DNA of 33,601 nucleotides from Thermogemmatispora sp042408965 (GTDB taxonomy: Bacteria > Chloroflexota > Ktedonobacteria > Ktedonobacterales > Ktedonobacteraceae). This document shows positions 6,640-15,881 of the stretch, piece after piece (within the stretch, counting starts at the first letter, position 1; each line of letters opens with the position of its first letter). The position numbers and the translations under genes are program-made. The DNA lies in the NCBI GenBank assembly GCA_042408965.1, contig JBHOQN010000040.1, forward strand, positions 1 through 33,601, read 5' to 3'. Under the pieces are notes generated by a model. The model searched no databases. It worked only from the letters and a program-made list of their open reading frames with translations, and was not told the DNA's origin.

Positions 6640-8004
6640 TCACGCATCCTCCACACTGACGCTGACGTACTCCTCGATCAGAGCGCGTGGGGCAAGAGTC
6701 GGCCAGATTCCCAGCAGCCCGCGCGGTTCGAGCATACCGCCAGCGCCACCGATAAAGGGAGGTCCGCTCAGAGCCAGTGGCGGGAAGAGGCGCCCCAGCT
6801 TCGCTGCCTCCTGGCGGCTGGCGCAGCGCACAGCGATGCGCAAGTAGACCTCGTTGAGATCCTCGGCGTGAGCAGGATCAGCGAGAGGACCGTGAATCGA
6901 GTTATATCCCAGGTACTCAACCAGGGTCTCCTCGGCCCGCAGCCCGATCTCGCGCATCTGCTGCAGGATGATGTCAGCGGCAGCGCGGGCCTTCGCCAGG
7001 GCATCTGGCCAGGCATAGCCAATGATCGCCTGGCCCATGACGCCATCCTCGTAGCCAGCCACAATCTTGAGCTGCTGCGGGGCTGGCCGCCCGCGTGCTC
7101 CTGTTACCCGCACCTCATCGGGTCCCGACTCCACCAGGCGCAGCGCGGTCATGTCAACTTCAACATCGGGGGTCAGATAGCGCGCCGGATCGTGCACCTC
7201 GTAGAGCAGTTGCTCACGCAGCGTATCGACGTTGACACGTCCACCCGTGCCTGGCGCCTTGGTAATCAGCGCATCGCCATTCTCCCAGACCTCAGCGATC
7301 GGATAGCCGATATGTGCCAGATCAGGGATCGCCCGCCAGTCACCGCCGAAGTTGCCCCCTGTGGCCTGTCCGCTACACTCAAGCAGGTGTCCGACAACGA
7401 TGCCCTGGGCGAGACGGTCCCAGTCATCCCAGTGCCAGCCAAGCTCGTAGACCATGGGAGCCAGAAAGAGTGCCGCATCGGCCACCCGTCCAGTCAGGAC
7501 GATATCAGCCCCCGCCTGCAGCGCCTCAACCAGGGGCTGGGCCCCCAGATAGGCGCTGGCAAAGAGCAGGCGATCACGCACTGTGGTGATCTCCGCGCCG
7601 GTGTCCATATGCGCCAGCGAGACCCCTGCTGCCAGCAGCTCATCGAGGCGATCCAGCACAGCGTCGCCCAGGACAACGCCCACCCTGAGATGGAGACCGA
7701 GCCTGCGCAGGGCATCCAGCAGCACCTTGCGCGCAGCCAGCGGATTCAGGCCTCCGGCGTTGAGGATGAATTTCACGCCGCGTGGCACAGCCAGGGGCAG
7801 GAGATCAGCCAGCATAGGAACGAGATCGCGCGTGTAGCCAAGTGAAGGATCGCGCAGACGATCCTTCTGCAGGATAGCCAGCGTCAGCTCAGCCAGGTGA
7901 TCGGAGGCCACATAGTGCACCTGGCCACGCTCGATGCTGGCCCGGATGGGACGCCAGGAATCACCGTAGAACCCCAGGCCGCCGGCAATACGAATCGACT
8001 TCAC
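6640..8004 (-). CDS. atuA: AtuA-family (DUF1446) protein
   Basis: The protein has 454 residues if it starts at the GTG at 8004, which has AAGGAAGGGG 10 bases upstream and leaves a 22-base gap to the gene before it. A longer frame from 8055 would overlap the dehydrogenase gene. The N-terminus IRIAGGLGFYGDSW is the typical AtuA glycine-rich opening. FILNAGGLNP, GADIVLTGRVADAALFLAPM and GHLLECSGQATGGNFGGDW are also strongly conserved in the family. AtuA is required for citronellol/geraniol (acyclic terpene) catabolism in Pseudomonas, but its biochemical reaction is not firmly established, and many bacteria without that pathway carry homologues. Here it is paired with an isovaleryl-CoA-dehydrogenase-type enzyme, pointing to branched acyl-CoA breakdown. 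Confidence 0.88.
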   Translation of the reverse strand: MKSIRIAGGLGFYGDSWRPIRASIERGQVHYVASDHLAELTLAILQKDRLRDPSLGYTRDLVPMLADLLPLAVPRGVKFILNAGGLNPLAARKVLLDALRRLGLHLRVGVVLGDAVLDRLDELLAAGVSLAHMDTGAEITTVRDRLLFASAYLGAQPLVEALQAGADIVLTGRVADAALFLAPMVYELGWHWDDWDRLAQGIVVGHLLECSGQATGGNFGGDWRAIPDLAHIGYPIAEVWENGDALITKAPGTGGRVNVDTLREQLLYEVHDPARYLTPDVEVDMTALRLVESGPDEVRVTGARGRPAPQQLKIVAGYEDGVMGQAIIGYAWPDALAKARAAADIILQQMREIGLRAEETLVEYLGYNSIHGPLADPAHAEDLNEVYLRIAVRCASRQEAAKLGRLFPPLALSGPPFIGGAGGMLEPRGLLGIWPTLAPRALIEEYVSVSVEDA

Positions 8005-8026
8005 GTCTGTCCATCCCCTTCCTTGA

Positions 8027-9172
8027 TCAGCGCATACCCAGCAGTTCGCGGGCAATCAGTAGCTGGCGAATCTCGGTCGTGCCGGCCCCGATCTCAGCCA
8101 GGCGTGCATCGCGCCACATGCGCTCGACCTCGAAATCGGTCGTGTAGCCCCAGCCGCCGTGAATCTGCATGGCTTCGTGAGCGGCGCGCGTCTGGGCGCG
8201 AGCGGCGAACAGCAGGGCCGCTGCGGCCTCTTTGCTGACTCGCTGACCCTGCTGCGCCAGCCAGAGCGCGCGCTGTGCCATCAGGCGGGCTGCCTCCAGA
8301 TCGGTGTACATGTCGGCCAGTTTGGCCTGAATCAGCTGGAACTGCGCAATCGGCTGGCCAAACTGCACGCGCTCCCTGGCGTACTTCAGCGAGATCTCCA
8401 GCGCGGCCTCAATGCCGCCGACAATGCTCGTCGCGAAGAAGGCGCGTTCAAGGTCAAGGCCACTCATCACCACCCGGTAGCCCTCGTTGACCCGTCCCAG
8501 CACAGCGCTCATGGGCACAAAGACATCCTCAAAGACCAGCTCCCCAGTTGGTGAGCCGTGCATGCCAACTTTGGGGATCTTACGAGCCACGCGATAGCCC
8601 GGCGTCTGCGTCTCCACAATGAAGGCGGTAATGCCCCGGCTGCCGGCTTCGGGCCTGGTTTTGGCGTAGACGATCAGCAGATCAGCGATCGGGCCATTGG
8701 TGATAAAGACCTTGGTCCCGTTGAGCCGGTAGCCCCCCTCCACCTCACGAGCCGTCGTGCGGATGCCCATCGCATCCGAGCCAGCGTCAGGTTCGGTCAG
8801 GGCCAGCCCTCCGACCATCTCGACAGCCGCCAGCTTCGGCAGATAGCGCTGCTTCTGCTCCTCTGTTCCGTTGCGCAGGATGTTGTGCGCACACAGATTG
8901 AGATGCGCACCAAACGACATGGCGATGGCACCGTTGGCGCGGCCAAGAGCGCGTGCGACGAGGGCGGCCATCAAGAAGTCGCCTCCGCTGCCTCCATAGG
9001 CTTCAGGGATACCGATCCCCGTGTAGCCCTGCTCGGCCAGCTTCTGCCACAGCCAGCGTGGGAAATCATCGCTCTGCTCTATCTCGGCGGTGTGTGGCCG
9101 GATCTCTCGCTGAGCAAAGCTCAAAGCGCTTTCGTAGGCAAGCCGATGTTCTTCAGGCAACTCAAAATCCAT
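8027..9172 (-). CDS. Acyl-CoA dehydrogenase, isovaleryl-CoA dehydrogenase type
   Basis: This 381-residue FAD enzyme is predicted to oxidise an acyl-CoA to the 2-enoyl-CoA, passing electrons to electron-transfer flavoprotein. The ATG at 9172 has AAAGGA just upstream. The N-terminal helical domain runs to about 120. The flavin-binding strands carry GGLALTEPDAGSDA and YRLNGTKVFITNG, and the C-terminal helical domain ends with IHGGWGYTTDFEVERMW and GAGTTEI. The usual catalytic Glu near the C-terminus (YEGT in short-chain enzymes) is Ala here (GAGT). MSGLDLER places a Glu at residue 242, the position used by isovaleryl-CoA dehydrogenase. The substrate is therefore probably a branched short acyl-CoA; a citronellyl-CoA-like substrate is an alternative because AtuA follows. 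First gene of the operon. Confidence 0.92.
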   Translation of the reverse strand: MDFELPEEHRLAYESALSFAQREIRPHTAEIEQSDDFPRWLWQKLAEQGYTGIGIPEAYGGSGGDFLMAALVARALGRANGAIAMSFGAHLNLCAHNILRNGTEEQKQRYLPKLAAVEMVGGLALTEPDAGSDAMGIRTTAREVEGGYRLNGTKVFITNGPIADLLIVYAKTRPEAGSRGITAFIVETQTPGYRVARKIPKVGMHGSPTGELVFEDVFVPMSAVLGRVNEGYRVVMSGLDLERAFFATSIVGGIEAALEISLKYARERVQFGQPIAQFQLIQAKLADMYTDLEAARLMAQRALWLAQQGQRVSKEAAAALLFAARAQTRAAHEAMQIHGGWGYTTDFEVERMWRDARLAEIGAGTTEIRQLLIARELLGMR

Positions 9173-9232
9173 GCTCTGTCCTTTCCTGAAGCGAACGCGA
9201 ATCGCGCGCGCCCTTTTCGGCAATACGTCGTG

Positions 9233-9246
9233 TATACTTAATTATA
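9233..9246. promoter_or_regulatory. Overlapping divergent -10 boxes
   Basis: TATACT at 9233-9238 reads towards the phosphodiesterase gene and TATAAT at 9241-9246 (minus strand) reads towards the dehydrogenase operon. Neither has a good -35 at the usual distance, so they are candidates only. Confidence 0.4.
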
Positions 9247-9304
9247 TGCGATGACCGTGGGTAGAGCGATCACTCTGTTGCTCCTCCTGGAAAGCAGGCC
9301 AACC

Positions 9305-10594
9305 ATGCTCAATGACGTCTCGGTGCACGCGGTCGAGCGTGCACGGTTCTCACAGACCTTCGTCAGACCCCTGTACGCCACCTACTGCTTTGCCAATCTG
9401 CCTCAGACAATCAAGTTTCTACTGACCGGCGCAGGCAGCAGCGCCCTCCCGCCAGATATCTTTGGCCATCTACCGGAGCGCTACCGACGAGTGATCTTCC
9501 TCTTCGTCGATGGCTTCGGCTGGCGCTTCCTGCAACGCTACGCCGAGCGCTCTCCGTTCCTGCAGAGCGTCTTGAGCCGTGGAGTCCTCTCCCGGCTGAC
9601 CTCACAGTTCCCCTCTACGACAGCCGCCCATACCACTACGATCCACACAGGCCTCCCAGTCGGTGCGAGCGGCATCTACGAGTGGCACTTCTACGAACCT
9701 CTGGTCGACGAGATCATCGCTCCGCTCCTCTTCTCCTATGCAGGCGACAACACGCGCGATACACTGGTGCGCAGCGGCATCACTCCAGCGGACCTCTATC
9801 CACCGCGGACCTTCTACCAGGAGCTGCAGGCCTACGGCGTAGAGAGCCACATCTTTCAGCACCGCTCCTACAACTCGTCGACCTTCTCGCAGAGCGTCTT
9901 TCGCGGTGCAAACGTGCACTCCTTTGAGAGCCTGGCCCAGGCCTTCGACGAGATGCGCGAGCACCTGCTCACCTCACAGGCAGCGGAAGAGGGACCAGGT
10001 TACTACCTGCTCTACTTCGACCAGATCGACGCCGCCGGGCATCGCTTCGGAACGGAGTCCCCAGAGTTCGCCAGCGCCATCGACGACTTCTGGACAACAC
10101 TGGAGAGGCTGCTCTATCGGCCGCTGCAGGGCCGGCTGTCTGCTACCCTGCTGATGCTGAGCGCCGATCACGGCATGGTCGCCGTCAATCCCGAAACGAC
10201 CTGCTATCTCAATCTGCTACTCCCCGAGATCATCCCCTACTTGCGCACCAGTCAGCGGGGCAGACCGCTTGTCCCAGCAGGATCGGCGCGCGACATGTTC
10301 CTCCACGTACGCGAGGAGGCCGTAGAGGAAGTGATCGCCCTCCTGCAGCGCGCGCTCTCAGGGAAGGCAGAGATCTATCGCACCCAAGACCTGATCGCTG
10401 AGCATTTCTTCGGCCAGGCGCCTCCCTCCACGGCCTTCCTGCGGCGCGTCGGCAACGTGGTGATCCTGCCCTACCAGCAGGAGAGCGTCTGGTGGTTTGA
10501 AAAAGGCCGCTTTGAGATGCGCTTCCGTGGTCACCACGGCGGCCTGACTCCTGAAGAGATGGAGATTCCCTTGCTGCTCCTTCCTCTGGCATAA
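9305..10594 (+). CDS. Alkaline-phosphatase-superfamily phosphodiesterase/nucleotide pyrophosphatase
   Basis: The protein has 429 residues from the ATG at 9305. An upstream ATG at 9251 would add 18 unlikely residues and lies too close to the -10 box. The motifs are those of the type I phosphodiesterase/nucleotide pyrophosphatase family. A metal Asp sits in VIFLFVDGFGW (about D69), the nucleophile Thr in FPSTTAAHTTTIHTGLPVG (about T105), then YFDQIDAAGHRFG and SADHGM supply further metal ligands, with RGHHGGLTPEEMEIPLL near the end. There is no signal peptide, so a cytoplasmic hydrolase of phosphodiester or phosphonate-like bonds is likely; the substrate is unknown. The gene is divergent from the dehydrogenase operon. 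Confidence 0.88.
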   Translation: MLNDVSVHAVERARFSQTFVRPLYATYCFANLPQTIKFLLTGAGSSALPPDIFGHLPERYRRVIFLFVDGFGWRFLQRYAERSPFLQSVLSRGVLSRLTSQFPSTTAAHTTTIHTGLPVGASGIYEWHFYEPLVDEIIAPLLFSYAGDNTRDTLVRSGITPADLYPPRTFYQELQAYGVESHIFQHRSYNSSTFSQSVFRGANVHSFESLAQAFDEMREHLLTSQAAEEGPGYYLLYFDQIDAAGHRFGTESPEFASAIDDFWTTLERLLYRPLQGRLSATLLMLSADHGMVAVNPETTCYLNLLLPEIIPYLRTSQRGRPLVPAGSARDMFLHVREEAVEEVIALLQRALSGKAEIYRTQDLIAEHFFGQAPPSTAFLRRVGNVVILPYQQESVWWFEKGRFEMRFRGHHGGLTPEEMEIPLLLLPLA

Positions 10595-10653
10595 GCCAGA
10601 CGTTCGCCAGAGAAGCCGAGCAGCCCAGAGATCATAGATAGAGAAAGCATCCC

Positions 10654-10681
10654 GGCCCGGCCAGCTTCTCTCTGGCCGGCC
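10654..10681 (+). terminator. GC-rich hairpin between the phosphodiesterase and ligase genes
   Basis: GGCC(C)GGCCAG at 10654-10664 pairs with CTGGCCGGCC at 10672-10681 with one bulged C and a 7-base loop. There is no T-run. It may end the upstream transcript or shape the 5' end of the next. Confidence 0.35.
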
Positions 10682-10713
10682 ACGAGTGCAAGCCACAAAG
10701 GAGGTCCAGCACC

Positions 10714-12144
10714 ATGCAAGAGGTGTCCCGTTCTCAGCAGAACGATCTGCTCTATCGCTCCCCCGAAGAGATTCGCGCACTCCAGGACCAGCGTTTCCGC
10801 CAGCAGATCAGGCTCTGTTTCAAGGCCCATCCCTACTACCAGGAGGTCTTTGAGAGGTTGCATCTGAAACCAGAGGACTTCCAGAGCCTGGCAGATCTCC
10901 ACAAGCTGCCCGTCACCACCAAGTTAGACTATATGAAGAATCCCCAGGCCTTCCGCCTCACACCGCTGCCAGAGCTGACGGCACCCGAACGCATTCTCTG
11001 GGACGTCACCTACACCACTGGCACCACCGCCGGCGTGCCCACCCCCTTTTACAACACGACCCATGACTATTTCGCCATACTCGAACAGCTACGCCGCCTG
11101 TGCGACATCATGGGCATCACCGCACGCGACACCATCATCAACCTCTTCCCACTGACACCCGTACCCCACATCGGCTTTCTGCGCACACGCGACTACGCAA
11201 CCGTCATCGGGGCACCAGTTGTCAACGCCCTCACCGGTACACCCTATCCAGCATATCCCGTCCATCGCCATCTCGACGACGCCGTGCGCATGGTCGAGGA
11301 ACAACGCGGCACCGTCCTCAGCGGCATCGTCAGCTATGTACGTCGCGTGATCATGCGCGCCGAAGAACTGGGGGCCGACTTCTCACACGTGCGTCTGGTC
11401 ATCGCCCTGGGCGAACCCTGCCCGCGCGGCATGCGAGAAGACATGCGACGACGGCTGAGACGCCTGGGAGCCAGCCAGGACCAGCTCATGATCGCCAACG
11501 CCCTGGGCTTCACCGAGATGCAGGGCAGCACCGGCGAGTGCGTCGAAGGAGGCGGGGGACACAATCCCGCACCAGACCAGTTCTATTTCGAGATCGTCGA
11601 CGAAGTGAGCCACGAGCCCCTGCCCGACGGCCAGCGCGGTCTCTTCACCGTAACCCACCTCGATCGACGCGGCACCGTCCTCCTGCGCTACGTCGTCGGA
11701 GACCTCAACGCCATCAGCCACGAGGTCTGCCCGGCCTGTCAACGCCAGGGTCCGCGCGTGATTGGCAACACCGTCCGCACCGCCGAACTGGTCAAACTCA
11801 AGGGAACACTCATCAATCCGGATGTCATCAAAGAGGCCATCGCCACGGTTGATGGCATCGAAGAATACCAGATCGTCTTCACACGAGAGCAACCCGCCGA
11901 TCCCTACTCACCCGATAGACTGCTCATCCGCGTGGCCGCACCAGCAGAGCAGCAGACAACCATCAGCGCACAACTGGCGGCCAGGGTCGCCGAGGCCGCC
12001 GAGATGCGCCCGACCATCGAGTTCGTCGCCGACAAGAGCGAGATCTTCGACCCGACGCGCACCCTCAAATCAACGCGCGTCGTCGACGAGCGTCCTCCAC
12101 TCAGCGAGGATGCGGACCAGGGCCCCCAATGGAACCAACCGTAA
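10714..12144 (+). CDS. PaaK-like (phenylacetate-CoA ligase family) AMP-forming ligase
   Basis: This is a 476-residue adenylate-forming enzyme. An AAAGGAGGT ribosome site stands 9 bases before the ATG. The ATP loop is YTTGTTAGVPT at residues 100-110. NALGFTEMQGSTGEC corresponds to the adenine/acyl pocket motif, LLRYVVGDL to the ribose-binding aspartate motif, and the C-terminal lid carries FDPTRTLKSTRVVDERP. The family activates aryl or acyl carboxylates to adenylates and then CoA thioesters. CPACQRQGPRV near residue 340 resembles the structural Cys-x2-Cys found in PaaK-type enzymes. The actual acid is unknown. Together with the neighbouring acyl-CoA genes it suggests carboxylic-acid catabolism, but it is not in their operon. 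Confidence 0.85.
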   Translation: MQEVSRSQQNDLLYRSPEEIRALQDQRFRQQIRLCFKAHPYYQEVFERLHLKPEDFQSLADLHKLPVTTKLDYMKNPQAFRLTPLPELTAPERILWDVTYTTGTTAGVPTPFYNTTHDYFAILEQLRRLCDIMGITARDTIINLFPLTPVPHIGFLRTRDYATVIGAPVVNALTGTPYPAYPVHRHLDDAVRMVEEQRGTVLSGIVSYVRRVIMRAEELGADFSHVRLVIALGEPCPRGMREDMRRRLRRLGASQDQLMIANALGFTEMQGSTGECVEGGGGHNPAPDQFYFEIVDEVSHEPLPDGQRGLFTVTHLDRRGTVLLRYVVGDLNAISHEVCPACQRQGPRVIGNTVRTAELVKLKGTLINPDVIKEAIATVDGIEEYQIVFTREQPADPYSPDRLLIRVAAPAEQQTTISAQLAARVAEAAEMRPTIEFVADKSEIFDPTRTLKSTRVVDERPPLSEDADQGPQWNQP

Positions 12145-12151
12145 GCAGCCC

Positions 12152-12201
12152 GGCGACAGAGGCGCCAGCCCCTCGCCAGGAGGACCAGCGCCTCTGTCGC
12201 C
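12152..12201. terminator. Bidirectional terminator between convergent genes
   Basis: A perfect 14-bp stem (12152-12165 with 12188-12201) fills the gap between the ligase gene stop and the ABC permease stop. TTTACT follows on the plus strand. Confidence 0.65.
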
Positions 12202-12202
12202 T

Positions 12203-14956
12203 TTACTCGTAGCGCAGCACCTCCAGAGGCCGGACCCGGACCGCTCCCCAGGCCACCAGCGCAGCCACAGCCATCGAGAGCAGAGCCGCCCCAATGATCA
12301 GCGTCAGCACCACCGGCTCACTAACCCCCAGGCCGGTCTTAAAGACCAGCAGGCTCAGGAGACTGGTGATAAACGTCACCAGCAGCATGGCCAGAAAGGC
12401 ACCTGTCCCCCCAATGACCCCATTCTCGATGAGGACTTCACTGAGAATCGAGCGGCTGGTATAGCCAACGGCCTTGAGGATACCCAGCTCGCGCCGCCGC
12501 TCCAGCATCGCCAGCGCCACGGCATTGGCGATGATGATCACGCCAGCAAAGAGCGAGAGGGAAGCGATCGCTGTCAGCGTCAGGAGCATATAGCCCAGCA
12601 CCTGATTGACATAATCGCCGATATTAGCCAGATTCAGGACCGAGATCGCACCAGCGATCTCACCCATGCGATCGATCGCCTTGCCGACCTGCTGCTGATC
12701 GATCTTCAGGTAGAAGATGTTCTCCTCCTGGCCACCCGGACTGAGGGCCTTGATCAGATCACTGGAAGCCAGCAGCGACCCGAAGCCACCCACACTATTT
12801 GTCTGGTAGACGCCCACCACCGTGACCGTTCTGGTCACCTTGCCATCAGCACTTGCCAGTGTGATTGTACCACCGACCCCCAGATGGCCCTTGAGAGGAT
12901 CAAGGTGCACCAGCGGCCAGGGAACGAGCACATTGTTCGTCCCAGCGTCAGCGGGAGTCAGGTTACGGCCCTCTGTGATCTTCAGATCCTGTGAGGTAGG
13001 GACCTGGTTATGAGCCAGGTCGTAGCCCTCCATAGTGCTCAGGTAGTAGAGCGTGCCCTCGCGACCCAGGTTCGTAGCGCTGAAGGGGGCAGTGCGGGGA
13101 GGGAGCAGCGTCTGAATGGGGCTACCGTTCACCGCCAGCGGCACGCTGGAGACGACGACCGTATGTCGCTGGCTCTTCAAGCCAGGAATGCTGCCCATCT
13201 GGCTCTGCAGCTTTTGCGCCTGATCGTCGCTAGTAATCGCCAGCACATTGAAGCTCAAGCTGTTGGCAAGCGCAGAGTTAATGGCATCGCGCAGATCCTG
13301 GCCCAGGATCAGAATGAGGCCAATCGTAAAGATGCCCACAAAGAGCGCCAGCATCGTCGTTGTTGTCCGTGCACGCTGGCGGCCAATATTGCGCAGAGCC
13401 ATCTTCAGATTGGCTTTCCAGGTACGGGGCAGGAAGACACTCAGCAGGCCAGCCAGCGAGGCCAGCACCAGCAGAATCCCAAAGGTCGGAAGCAGCAGGG
13501 CGATCAGACCTGAGACCACCAGCATAATCAGGATCAGCGCCAGAAAGCCAAGATTGAGATGCTCCGGCACTGGCAGAATGCTGATGATGAAGACCGTGAG
13601 TCCGAAGAAGATGCTCAGGAAGGCCAGGAAGAAGAACGTGCCATAGACAGCCCCTACGCCCAGCGAGACATCGTTATTGAGAATCACGATCGCCAGGATG
13701 CAGAAGAGTAGCGAGAGCAGCAGCAAGAGTACAGCCGTGAGCACATAGCTACTGGAGCGCGACCCTTCAGGCAGTTCGCGCAGCACACTCAGCGGACGGA
13801 TATTCGCTCCCTGGACAATAGGCATCAGCCCGAAGATCAGAGCCGTGCAGAGACCGATCAGCAGCCCACCGCCAATAATCAGAGGATCGAAGGTCAGGGG
13901 GATATTCAATCCGAAGGTTTGCACCACCAGAGCGCGCACCAGCACACTCACCCCAATCCCTGCAGCAGCTCCCAGGGTGCCGCCGAGCAGCCCCAGCAGG
14001 CCGGCCTCCAGTCCAAAGAGCAGGTAGAGATCGCGGCGGCGATAGCCAGTGGTCTTGAGCATCGCAATCTCGGTGCGCCGGCGCGAGAGCAGGACCTGCA
14101 TCGTATTGACAATGCCAACGCCACCGATCAGCAGCGCTAGCAGACCGGCGATCTCCAGAAACTTGCGGATCGAGTCGACCTGCTGCTGATTGGACTTGAG
14201 CGCATCAGAGGCGGTCTGTGTATTCGCATAGTAGAACTGGCTCTGGATCTCCTTGACCACGCGATCAGTGCGCGCCTGATCGTTGCCCGTTGAGACATAG
14301 ATAGAGCCGTAGAGCAGCGGCAGGTTTGGCGCCAGAGCGTGGTAGGTCGCTACATCCATATACATCGTGCTGGCCGACTGAGCAGCCACACCCGCGTTGG
14401 CGATCACACCCGCTATGCGCACCTGCAGCGAGCGCCCGGTCGAGCTGGCAGAGCTGATATAGATCGTGAAGGTATCGCCAACCCTCTTATGATACTGATC
14501 GGCAAAGGCCTGCGTCACCACCACCTGGTTCCCGGTCACCAGACTGGCGATACTCCCACCGGAGGGCTGCACAAAGGTCGGCGGCGTCACCACAGGAAAA
14601 GTCTGCGGATCAATGACGTCTAGTACGAAGGTCTGGCTGAGCGAAGCCGAGAGGCTGGTCGAGGCACTCACACCGATCGTCGGTGTATAGGCCTCAATTT
14701 GACCCTGACGTTTGAGCTTATCGAAGAAGGCCAGATCGCCCTGCGTGAAGGATCGGACAAGGGAAGTGACAGCAATATCCCCCCCATTGGCATCACGCAC
14801 ATTGCTGGTGAAGGCCCCATTAATCATCTGCCCTACCAGCTGCAGGGCCACAATGGCCAGCACGCCCACGGCCACACAGAAGATCGCTAGCAGAGAGCGC
14901 TGTCCCCCCCGGACCAGCGAGCGTGAGGCATAGTTGAAGTACATGGAGGCCTTCAT
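12203..14956 (-). CDS. ABC transporter permease, FtsX/MacB family, duplicated FtsX domains
   Basis: The 917-residue membrane protein has an N-terminal transmembrane helix (about 20-43, LLAIFCVAVGVLAIVALQLVG). A large extracytoplasmic MacB_PCD-type domain follows. A first FtsX domain begins at LLALLIGGVGIVNTMQVLLSRRRTEIAMLKTTGYRRRDL. A cluster of helices runs around 400-510, with a second extracytoplasmic domain after the helix near 540-560. The C-terminal FtsX domain contains ANAVALAMLERRRELGILKAVGYTSRSIL and ends in RVRPLEVLRYE. Each RRREL-like segment is the coupling region that contacts the ATPase. Such permeases are mechanotransmitters that export or extract substrates (lipoproteins, lipids, peptides) rather than forming a simple pore. 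Its ATG overlaps the stop of the ATPase gene by 4 bases, so the two are translationally coupled. Confidence 0.92.
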   Translation of the reverse strand: MKASMYFNYASRSLVRGGQRSLLAIFCVAVGVLAIVALQLVGQMINGAFTSNVRDANGGDIAVTSLVRSFTQGDLAFFDKLKRQGQIEAYTPTIGVSASTSLSASLSQTFVLDVIDPQTFPVVTPPTFVQPSGGSIASLVTGNQVVVTQAFADQYHKRVGDTFTIYISSASSTGRSLQVRIAGVIANAGVAAQSASTMYMDVATYHALAPNLPLLYGSIYVSTGNDQARTDRVVKEIQSQFYYANTQTASDALKSNQQQVDSIRKFLEIAGLLALLIGGVGIVNTMQVLLSRRRTEIAMLKTTGYRRRDLYLLFGLEAGLLGLLGGTLGAAAGIGVSVLVRALVVQTFGLNIPLTFDPLIIGGGLLIGLCTALIFGLMPIVQGANIRPLSVLRELPEGSRSSSYVLTAVLLLLLSLLFCILAIVILNNDVSLGVGAVYGTFFFLAFLSIFFGLTVFIISILPVPEHLNLGFLALILIMLVVSGLIALLLPTFGILLVLASLAGLLSVFLPRTWKANLKMALRNIGRQRARTTTTMLALFVGIFTIGLILILGQDLRDAINSALANSLSFNVLAITSDDQAQKLQSQMGSIPGLKSQRHTVVVSSVPLAVNGSPIQTLLPPRTAPFSATNLGREGTLYYLSTMEGYDLAHNQVPTSQDLKITEGRNLTPADAGTNNVLVPWPLVHLDPLKGHLGVGGTITLASADGKVTRTVTVVGVYQTNSVGGFGSLLASSDLIKALSPGGQEENIFYLKIDQQQVGKAIDRMGEIAGAISVLNLANIGDYVNQVLGYMLLTLTAIASLSLFAGVIIIANAVALAMLERRRELGILKAVGYTSRSILSEVLIENGVIGGTGAFLAMLLVTFITSLLSLLVFKTGLGVSEPVVLTLIIGAALLSMAVAALVAWGAVRVRPLEVLRYE

Positions 14957-15714
14957 GAGTGTGCAGCCTCCCTCCTGAGAACATCGATCGAGGCAATCTG
15001 CCCATCAACGAGGCGAATGGCGCGATCGGCATGGCCAGCGACATTGGGATCGTGCGTGGCAATGATGAAGGTCTTACCAGTCTCATGGCGCAGATAGGCG
15101 ATGAGCTGGAGAATGTTTTCGCCGTTCTTCAGATCGAGATTGCCAGTCGGCTCATCAGCAATGACGATCGCCGGATCGGTCGCCAGGGCGCGCGCAATCG
15201 CCACGCGCTGCTGCTCTCCACCAGAGAGCTGAGAGGGACGATGCCTGAGCCGGTGGGAGAGACCAACCAGTCCGAGCAGCTCCCGGGAGCGCTCAGCGGG
15301 CGAGCCGCTATGTCTGCCAACATAGAGAGGGACCTCGACGTTCTCCTGGGCGGTCAGCGTGGGGATCAGATTGAAGGCCTGGAACACCATGCCGATCTTC
15401 TGATTACGAACCGCTGCCAGCTTCCCCTCGCCCATGCGCGTGATATCGACGCCATCAATAATCACTCGTCCACTCGTTGGATTGTCCAGACCAGCAATAA
15501 TACCGAGAAGGGTGCTCTTGCCTGAACCAGAGGGACCGACAATAGCGATGAACTCCCCTCTCTGGACCTCGAAGCTGATCCCGCGCAGGATTTCGATGCG
15601 CTCATGCCCCAGCGGCAGGCTGCGGGTGACCTCCTGCACTTCCATTACGAGGGTGCTGCGCGTGCTACCATCTGGCTGACTTGAAACATTCTCTGCTTTT
15701 GAAGCATCTTCCAT
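14953..15714 (-). CDS. ABC transporter ATP-binding protein, MacB/LolD type
   Basis: The 253-residue ATPase is the partner of the overlapping FtsX-type permease. Walker A is GPSGSGKST (60-68), the signature is LSGGEQQR (163-170), Walker B is VIADE (184-188) followed by the MacB/LolD-typical PTGNLD, and the switch His is in IIATHDPNVA. The N-terminal 23 residues are a variable Ser-rich tail. AGAAGGAG lies about 9 bases before the ATG. It binds at the cytoplasmic face and powers the permease. There is no dedicated adaptor (MacA-like) gene in the window. A promoter and a palindrome lie upstream. Confidence 0.94.
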   Translation of the reverse strand: MEDASKAENVSSQPDGSTRSTLVMEVQEVTRSLPLGHERIEILRGISFEVQRGEFIAIVGPSGSGKSTLLGIIAGLDNPTSGRVIIDGVDITRMGEGKLAAVRNQKIGMVFQAFNLIPTLTAQENVEVPLYVGRHSGSPAERSRELLGLVGLSHRLRHRPSQLSGGEQQRVAIARALATDPAIVIADEPTGNLDLKNGENILQLIAYLRHETGKTFIIATHDPNVAGHADRAIRLVDGQIASIDVLRREAAHS

Positions 15715-15854
15715 TCAAACAGTCTCCTTCTGTCTGTATACGACGATCACTGCTCGACGGTATCCGGTCTCTCTCTCCCCTCATTGATAGAGAACGTGAA
15801 CAGGGGAGACATCTCCAGAGAGAGCCAGTAGATGAAGCCGACCTCGGCCCTGCT

Positions 15855-15871
15855 TATAGCTTATCGCTATA
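15855..15871. promoter_or_regulatory. Candidate operator upstream of the ABC operon
   Basis: TATAGC-ttatc-GCTATA is a perfect 6-bp palindrome with a 5-base centre, placed at or just after the predicted start of the ABC transcript. No regulator gene is adjacent. Confidence 0.35.
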
Positions 15872-15881
15872 TTTCACGAGA

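Noticed and set aside
6637..7845. Long plus-strand frame of about 400 codons
   Set aside because: It is antisense to atuA, has no ribosome site and no family features; high GC in third positions makes such shadows common here.
11762..12994. Plus-strand frame of about 410 codons across the end of the ligase and permease genes
   Set aside because: It overlaps two well-supported genes and is rich in Arg, Gln and His as expected for an antisense reading.
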